Part shown: in pieces, positions 59,056-64,000 of the stretch
How positions within the stretch are numbered: position 1 is the first letter of the stretch
Layout: each line of letters begins with the position of its first letter
Source of the DNA: Hamadaea sp013361475
Lineage (GTDB): Bacteria; Actinomycetota; Actinomycetes; Mycobacteriales; Micromonosporaceae
Assembly (NCBI RefSeq): GCF_040654195.1
Contig: NZ_JBFAHM010000007.1
Span: forward strand, 372,001 to 436,000
Direction: 5' to 3'
Length of the DNA stretch: 64,000 bases
Translations under genes and position numbers: made by a program
Notes under the pieces: generated by a model
The model's database searches: none
The model's input: the letters and a program-made list of their open reading frames with translations, nothing else
Told to the model about the DNA's origin: nothing

Positions 59056-60426
59056 TCAGAGCGCGGCGACGTTGCGCAGCAGCAGCGCCTCGGCCAGGCA
59101 CACCTTGGCGAACTCACCCAGGTGCAGGCTCTCGTTCGGGCCGTGCGCCTTGGCGTACGGGTCTTCGACGCCGGTGACCAGCACGGACGCTCCCGGGAAC
59201 GCCTCGGTGAAGGTGGCGATGAACGGGATCGAGCCGCCGACGCCGATGTCCACCGGCTCGGTGCCGTCCCAGGCCTCCCGGAACGCGGCGCGGGCGGCCT
59301 CGTAGGCCGGGCCCGTCGCGTCGATGACGATCGGGTCGCCGTCGTGCTCGAAGGTCACGTCGACGTGAGCACCCCACGACACGTGCTTCTCCAGGTGCGC
59401 CTTCATGATCTCGTACGCCCGCTTGCGGTCGTCGCCCGGCGCGAGCCGTACGCTGATCTTGGCCTTGGCCGTCGGGACGATCGCGTTGGGCGCCTCGCCC
59501 GTACGCGGCGCGTCGACGCCGAGGATCGAGATGGCCGGCTTGGTCCAGAGCCGCTCGACGATGCGCCCGGTCCCGACGAGTTCGACGCCGTCGAGCAGCC
59601 CGGTCTCCTCGCGGAACCGGTCTTCCGGGTAGTCCAGCGGCGCGGCCGCGGTCGAGACGAGGCCCTCGACGGCCACGTCACCGGCGTCGTCGTGGAGCGT
59701 GGTCAGCAGCCGCGACAGCGTCATCAACGCGTCCGGCACGGCTCCGCCGGCCATGCCGGAGTGCACGGCCTGCTTCAGCACCTTGACCTCGACGAACATG
59801 TTGACGATGCCGCGCAGCGAGGTGGTCAGCGCGGGGACGCCGATGTCCCAGTTACCCGAGTCGGCGATCACGATGACGTCGCTGCGCAGCGTCTCCTTGT
59901 ACGCCTCCAGCAGGTCCGGCAGCGAGGCGGAGCCGAACTCCTCCTCACCCTCGACGAAGACGACGACGCCCACCGGCAGCCGGTCGTCGGCGGTGCCGGA
60001 GCCGAACGCCCGCAGCGCCGCGACGTGCGCCAGGACGCCGGCCTTGTCGTCGGCGCAGCCCCGGCCGTAGAGGCGTCCGTCCCGCTCGACCGGCTCGAAC
60101 GGGTCGCTCTCCCAGAGCGCCAGGTCGCCGACGGGCTGGACGTCGTGGTGCGCGTACAGCAGGACGGTCGGTGCGCCGGGCGGGGCCGGCTTGACGCCGA
60201 TCACGGCCGGGTGCCCGTCGCCGATCCGGGCGATCTGGGTGTCCAGGCCGCAGCCGCGCAGCAGCTCCGCGACCGCCTCGGCGGAGCGCTCGAGCGGGGT
60301 GAAGTCGAATCCGTCGAAGGCGATGCCCGGGATGCGGGCCAGCCGTTCCAGGTCCGCGCGAACGCCGGGAAGCTCGCGCTCCACGGCCGCGCGCAGCTCC
60401 TCGACGCTGAGGGTGGGTGTGGTCAT
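59056..60426 (-). CDS. M20-family dipeptidase/metallopeptidase
   Basis: 456 residues. PTVLLYAHHDVQPVGDLALW holds the metal-binding His and Asp; GRGCADDKAGVLAHVAALRA the second Asp; VVVFVEGEEEFGSASLPDLL the Glu pair; VEVKVLKQAVHSGMAGGAVP the dimerisation lid His. The C-terminal HGPNESLHLGEFAKVCLAEA closes the site. It cleaves dipeptides or related amides in the cytoplasm. TAGGAT (60434-60439, minus) is seven bases before the ATG. Confidence 0.94.
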   Translation of the reverse strand: MTTPTLSVEELRAAVERELPGVRADLERLARIPGIAFDGFDFTPLERSAEAVAELLRGCGLDTQIARIGDGHPAVIGVKPAPPGAPTVLLYAHHDVQPVGDLALWESDPFEPVERDGRLYGRGCADDKAGVLAHVAALRAFGSGTADDRLPVGVVVFVEGEEEFGSASLPDLLEAYKETLRSDVIVIADSGNWDIGVPALTTSLRGIVNMFVEVKVLKQAVHSGMAGGAVPDALMTLSRLLTTLHDDAGDVAVEGLVSTAAAPLDYPEDRFREETGLLDGVELVGTGRIVERLWTKPAISILGVDAPRTGEAPNAIVPTAKAKISVRLAPGDDRKRAYEIMKAHLEKHVSWGAHVDVTFEHDGDPIVIDATGPAYEAARAAFREAWDGTEPVDIGVGGSIPFIATFTEAFPGASVLVTGVEDPYAKAHGPNESLHLGEFAKVCLAEALLLRNVAAL

Positions 60427-60447
60427 GGCCTTGATCCTAACGACCCG

Positions 60448-61026
60448 TCAGATCGTGATCAGGACATCCACCAGGTCGGCGGTCCGGTCGGCGGCGAAGT
60501 GCCCGGCCTCGCGGTCCTTCCAGACCCGGAGGAAGGGCATCGCCTCTGCCGGGTCCCGGGCTCGCAATCGCTCCCAGGCCAATTCGACTGGTACGCCGAG
60601 GAAAACCGTCAGGTCGGCGAGCTGCCGCATGGCAGCGCGCCCGGTCGAGACGCCTTCGACGATCACGACGTCGACCGGATGCACGACGGTGACCTCGTCG
60701 ACGAAGCGTTCGTCGATCCAGTCGTACCGGTGGTAGCGGCCCGGTTCCCCGCGTCCGAGCGGGCGGAGCACCTCCTGCTCCAACCGGTCCCAGAAGGTGA
60801 ACTGGTCGTCCCACCCGTCGAGCAGGTCGTCGGTATGCACGACGTCGACCGAGGCGCCCCGTTCGAGCAGGGCGGTGCCCAGCTCCCCGGCGAACGTCGT
60901 CTTACCAGCGCCGCTCTGCCCGTCGATCGCCACGATCCGCGTACGCCCCGCCCGTGGCTCCTTGGCCAGGATCTCGTCGGCGACCTCGGCGGCGGTCTCC
61001 CGCTGGAGGCGGCGTACGTCGCTCAC
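60448..61026 (-). CDS. Uridine kinase-like P-loop NTPase
   Basis: 192 residues from the GTG at 61026, which overlaps the cobQ stop in GTGA. RTRIVAIDGQSGAGKTTFAG is the P-loop; DVVHTDDLLDGWDDQFTFWD and VHPVDVVIVEGVSTGRAAMR match the substrate and lid regions of uridine kinase-type enzymes. The substrate need not be uridine; coupling to cobQ leaves open a cobinamide or nucleoside role. It ends 21 bases before the M20 gene's promoter. Confidence 0.88.
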   Translation of the reverse strand: MSDVRRLQRETAAEVADEILAKEPRAGRTRIVAIDGQSGAGKTTFAGELGTALLERGASVDVVHTDDLLDGWDDQFTFWDRLEQEVLRPLGRGEPGRYHRYDWIDERFVDEVTVVHPVDVVIVEGVSTGRAAMRQLADLTVFLGVPVELAWERLRARDPAEAMPFLRVWKDREAGHFAADRTADLVDVLITI

Positions 61027-62543
61027 CGAGTGGCTCCGGGGGCCAGCAGCGGCAGGCCGGCGGACGGGCCCTGCTCGATCAACCGCCAGAGTGCCTCGGT
61101 GTCGAGGTGCTCCTCGACCAGGTCGCCGAGGCGGTCCACGGTCGCCTGCCGGATCGCCGCGAACTCGGTGTCCGGGGCGGGCTCGAAGCCGTCCCGTCCG
61201 GCGAGGTCGGCCGCCAGCCGCAGGAAGCGGCGGCGGAACTCGTCCGACTCGAACGCACCGTGCCAGTGCGTACCGAAGACTGAGCCGCTGCTGACTCCGT
61301 CGTCGCCGACGAACGGCGTCAGCCGCCGCCCGATCCGGCTGATCCGGCCGTGGTGAATCTCGTAGCCGCGTACCTCGGTGTCGAGCGCCGTGCCGACCGG
61401 ACGCCCCAAAACCTTGCCCGGCGCGAATTCCACGTCCACGTCGAGCAGGCCGAGCCCGGTGACCTCCCCCGCCCGGCTCTCGACGTCGTCCCGAATGCTC
61501 CGGGCGAGCATCTGGTAACCGCCGCAGATGCCGAGCACCGGACGCCCGGCGGCGGCGTGGGCTCCGATGGCGTCGGCGAGCCCGGTTTCCCGCAGCCAGG
61601 CGAGGTCGGCGACGGTGGACTTCGAGCCGGGCACCACGACGAGATCGGCCGCGGCGACCTCGGCCGGTTCGGCGGTGAACCGGACGGCGACGCCCGGCTC
61701 CACCGCCAGCGCCTCGGCGTCGGTGGCGTTGGAGACCCGAGGCAGCCGCACGACCGCTACTCGCAGCCAATGCTCGCCGCGCGGCGCTGCCGGCCGCCCC
61801 AGCACCCGCCCGTACGCGAGTGAGTCCTCGGCGTCCAACCAGAGGTCCAGGTCGAACGGCAGGGTGCCGAGCACCGGCCGTCCGGTGAGCTGTTCCAGCG
61901 TCCGCAGCCCCGGCGCGAGCAGGTCGAGCGAGCCCCGGAACTTGTTCACGATGAACCCGGAGAGCAATGCCTGATCGGCCGCGTCCAGCAGAGCGAGCGT
62001 GCCGAAGAACGAGGCGAAGACGCCACCGCGGTCGATGTCGCCGACGACCACCACCGGTAGCCCGGCTTGCCGGGCCAGGCCCATGTTCACGAAGTCGGCG
62101 TCCCGCAGATTGATCTCGGCCGGGCTGCCCGCGCCCTCGCAGACCACCACGTCGTACTCCGCCCGCAGCTCAGCCAAGGTGGCGAAGGCGACCTCGGCCA
62201 GTCGGGGCTTGAGGGACCGGAAGTTCTCCGCCGTGATGTGGTCGACCGCGTCCCCGAGCAGGACCACCTGACTGGACAGGTCGCTGCCGGGCTTGAGCAG
62301 CACCGGATTGAACCGGACGTCGGGTTCGAGCCCACAGGCGGCCGCCTGCAACGCCTGGGCCCGGCCGATCTCGCCGCCGGTGCCGTCGGCCCGGATGGCG
62401 ATCGCCGAGTTGTTCGACATGTTCTGCGCCTTGAACGGCGCGACCTTCACTCCCCGCCGGGCCAGCCAACGGCAGATTCCGGCGGTGACCACGCTCTTGC
62501 CCGCGTCCGACGTCGTGCCGGCGACGAGCAGTCCGTGGCTCAT
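61023..62543 (-). CDS. cobQ: Cobyric acid synthase
   Basis: Amidates four side chains of adenosylcobyrinic acid diamide. 506 residues from the ATG at 62543. GLLVAGTTSDAGKSVVTAGI is the synthetase P-loop, then PFKAQNMSNNSAIAIRADGT, VVCEGAGSPAEINLRDADFV and VVVGDIDRGGVFASFFGTLA. The glutaminase half has RPVLGICGGYQMLARSI with the catalytic Cys, and GSVFGTHWHGAFESDEFRRR with the His. The start overlaps cobD in ATGA. Confidence 0.97.
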   Translation of the reverse strand: MSHGLLVAGTTSDAGKSVVTAGICRWLARRGVKVAPFKAQNMSNNSAIAIRADGTGGEIGRAQALQAAACGLEPDVRFNPVLLKPGSDLSSQVVLLGDAVDHITAENFRSLKPRLAEVAFATLAELRAEYDVVVCEGAGSPAEINLRDADFVNMGLARQAGLPVVVVGDIDRGGVFASFFGTLALLDAADQALLSGFIVNKFRGSLDLLAPGLRTLEQLTGRPVLGTLPFDLDLWLDAEDSLAYGRVLGRPAAPRGEHWLRVAVVRLPRVSNATDAEALAVEPGVAVRFTAEPAEVAAADLVVVPGSKSTVADLAWLRETGLADAIGAHAAAGRPVLGICGGYQMLARSIRDDVESRAGEVTGLGLLDVDVEFAPGKVLGRPVGTALDTEVRGYEIHHGRISRIGRRLTPFVGDDGVSSGSVFGTHWHGAFESDEFRRRFLRLAADLAGRDGFEPAPDTEFAAIRQATVDRLGDLVEEHLDTEALWRLIEQGPSAGLPLLAPGATR

Positions 62544-63478
62544 CGCGCCCGCCGGGCGAGCCGGGTCAGGACCGCCACGCCGAGCGCGGCCAATCCCACT
62601 ACTCCGCTCAGCTTCGCCGCCCGCCGGGCGTCCGCCGCGACCGGCTTGCCGCCGTCGCCGAGCGACGGGCGTACCTCTGTCCGTCCGAAATAGACGTTCT
62701 CGCCGCCGAGCGTCACGTCCAGCGCGCCCGCAAACGCCGCCTCGCACTGCCCCGAGTTGGGCGACGGGTGTCTCCCGCCGTCCCGCTGCCAGACTTGCCA
62801 CGTACGCCGGGCTCCCCCGCCCACGACGGGCGCGGCCACCGAGGTCAGCAACGCGGTCAAGCGCGACGGGATCAGGTTCGCGGCGTCGTCGAGTTTCGCG
62901 GCGGCGGTCCCGAAGTCGGCGTACCGCTGAGATTTGTGACCCACCATGGCATCGAGCGTGTTGACGGCGCGGTAGCCGACGAGGCCCGGAAGACCCGCGA
63001 CCGCGCCCCACACGAGCGGGGCGACCACCGCGTCGGAGGTGTTCTCCGCGACCGACTCGACGGTGGCCCGGGCCAGGTCGCTCTCGTCCAGCGCGGCCGG
63101 ATCGCGACCGCAGAGATGCGTGATCCGCTCACGGGCGGCCTCGATGTCACCGCCTTCGAGAGACTCCGCCATGGCGGCCGCCTCGCGCCGCAGCGACCGC
63201 CCGCCGAGCACGGCCCAGGTCGTCGCGGTGACCAGCGCGAACCGGGCCAGCGGCCGCTTCCGGGTCGCCCGGTTCGCCACGATCGCCGCCACGACCGGTA
63301 CGCCCACCGCCGCCGCCGTGAAGATCGCCCCGTCGGCGCGGCTGGGCGCGTAGAGCAGGCGCTCCAAGGTGCCGGCCGCCTTGCCGTATCCGGCCACCGG
63401 ATGGAACCGGCGCGGATCACCCAGCAGGGCGTCCAACACGTATCCGGCCACCATCCCCGCGGCGTCCACCTCACGCAC
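62540..63478 (-). CDS. cobD: Adenosylcobinamide-phosphate synthase (CbiB/CobD)
   Basis: Membrane enzyme that attaches aminopropanol (phosphate) to cobyric acid. 312 residues from the GTG at 63478, chosen because AGGAGG lies five bases upstream; an earlier GTG at 63505 lacks this. AAGMVAGYVLDALLGDPRRF, HPVAGYGKAAGTLERLLYA, AVAGLPGLVGYRAVNTLDAM, VGHKSQRYADFGTAAAKLDD and QCEAAFAGALDVTLGG are family signatures. Several hydrophobic helices are present, including one at the C terminus. Confidence 0.95.
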   Translation of the reverse strand: MREVDAAGMVAGYVLDALLGDPRRFHPVAGYGKAAGTLERLLYAPSRADGAIFTAAAVGVPVVAAIVANRATRKRPLARFALVTATTWAVLGGRSLRREAAAMAESLEGGDIEAARERITHLCGRDPAALDESDLARATVESVAENTSDAVVAPLVWGAVAGLPGLVGYRAVNTLDAMVGHKSQRYADFGTAAAKLDDAANLIPSRLTALLTSVAAPVVGGGARRTWQVWQRDGGRHPSPNSGQCEAAFAGALDVTLGGENVYFGRTEVRPSLGDGGKPVAADARRAAKLSGVVGLAALGVAVLTRLARRAR

Positions 63479-63545
63479 CCGAACCTCCTGACCACGGCGT
63501 GCCACCCGTGATCAGCCTATAAGCCGCCCCCGGTACGCCCGGCCC

Positions 63546-63953
63546 TCAGTGCACCACCACGTGACCCAGCACCTTGACGGTGAACCACGGAGTACGCCGC
63601 GGCGCTATGACCGCCTCGCGCCGGACGAGGTCGTACAGCATGCCCATCGTCGTCTCCGGCGCCACCAGCAGGCTCAGCGGACGGCGCCGCCGCCACCGGC
63701 GCGTCGGCCGCAGCGTCAGGAAGACGAAACCGGACGGCCGCCGCAACGCCACCAGCACGGGCGGCACGGTGGTCGTGATGAGCCGGTACAACGCGGCTTC
63801 AGCGGGCTCCTCGCTCACCGTGACGATCACGTCGCCACCGGGCCAGCCCGCCCGGCGGAGGAACCGCCGCACCTGCTCGTCGCCGAGCCTCCGCCCGAAT
63901 TCACAGGCCGCCTCACGGACAGATGTCGCGATCGCCGCCTCACGCCGGGTCAC
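63546..63953 (-). CDS. Uncharacterised 135-residue protein
   Basis: GTG start with AGGAGG seven bases upstream (63961-63966), which supports a real gene. The protein is Arg-rich with a mixed beta pattern (VIVTVSEEPAEAALYRLITT, TVPPVLVALRRPSGFVFLTL) and ends in TPWFTVKVLGHVVVH. No family or membrane segment is recognised. It lies upstream of cobD on the same strand with a 67-base gap. The last 47 bases of the window hold only its ribosome site and nothing else seen. Confidence 0.7.
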   Translation of the reverse strand: MTRREAAIATSVREAACEFGRRLGDEQVRRFLRRAGWPGGDVIVTVSEEPAEAALYRLITTTVPPVLVALRRPSGFVFLTLRPTRRWRRRRPLSLLVAPETTMGMLYDLVRREAVIAPRRTPWFTVKVLGHVVVH

Positions 63954-64000
63954 CGTTCCACCTCCTCGGACTGATGTGCCGATGGCCTGCGGGCGGCGCG

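Overview
The window is from a high-GC actinobacterium, most likely a member of the Micromonosporaceae. The evidence is the very high GC content, the many GTG (and a few TTG) starts, the actinobacterial HU with a lysine/alanine-rich tail, an FbiD-type enzyme of F420 synthesis, a NdgR-type IclR regulator facing leuCD, and a gene order that follows the Mycobacterium tuberculosis Rv2921c-Rv2993c region (smc, mutM, rnc, yceD, sepIVA, coaD, rsmD, recG, DAK2 protein, rpmB, thiL, ddl, gpsA, fbiD, ppk, hup, leuD, leuC, IclR regulator, Glu/Gln tRNAs, FAH-family hydrolase). Species cannot be given from the sequence alone. No prophage, IS transposase, integrase, rRNA gene or CRISPR array is visible. A 10-base run of N at 32494-32503 marks a contig join.

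Layout. 0-20 kb is mostly minus strand: a HAD phosphatase after smc, a small coiled-coil protein, a secreted CAP protein, two short GH114/spherulin-like ORFs, then mutM-rnc-plsX-rpmF-yceD, sepIVA, coaD-rsmD, an LPXTG surface protein on the plus strand, recG with a DAK2/fatty-acid-kinase-like gene, rpmB, a GNAT enzyme and thiL. 19.5-29.4 kb holds a lone Lrp-type domain, DUF3515, ddl, a cystathionine-type PLP enzyme, gpsA-acyltransferase, fbiD, a polyphosphate block (CHAD protein, small OB-like protein, ppk behind a likely PHO box) and hup. 29.5-38.3 kb holds leuCD facing ndgR, the contig join, tRNA-Gln/tRNA-Glu, a membrane protein, an FAH-family hydrolase, an unnamed 285-aa protein, a PadR/HAAS pair and a GlnA2-type glutamine synthetase. 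38.4-47 kb holds a sensor-like protein, a membrane protein, an antiporter, nadE, otsA and an OtsB-GH15 fusion. 47-50.3 kb is accessory in character: a structured intergenic region, an Abi/HEPN protein, a beta-propeller lipoprotein and a polysaccharide deacetylase. 50.3-64 kb holds two separate blocks of cobalamin genes (cysG/cobA-cobT-cobC and cobD-cobQ), a class A penicillin-binding protein, SURF1, an M20 dipeptidase and small proteins.

How the genes work together. Much of the window is housekeeping: chromosome structure and repair, ribosome parts, phospholipid precursors, peptidoglycan precursors, branched-chain amino acids, NAD, F420, thiamine and B12. Translationally coupled pairs with 1-4 base overlaps are common. 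Many genes that head a transcription unit have a TANNNT hexamer 6-7 bases before the start codon, the signature of leaderless mRNA.

The most unusual content is between genes. At least three families of long palindromes (60-75 bp) are scattered through the window. Their copies keep complementarity through paired changes, they carry short tandem duplications grown from their own ends, and one family supplies stop codons to flanking genes. The best candidate for an undescribed system is the Abi/HEPN gene at 47332 with its roughly 380-base hairpin-rich leader.
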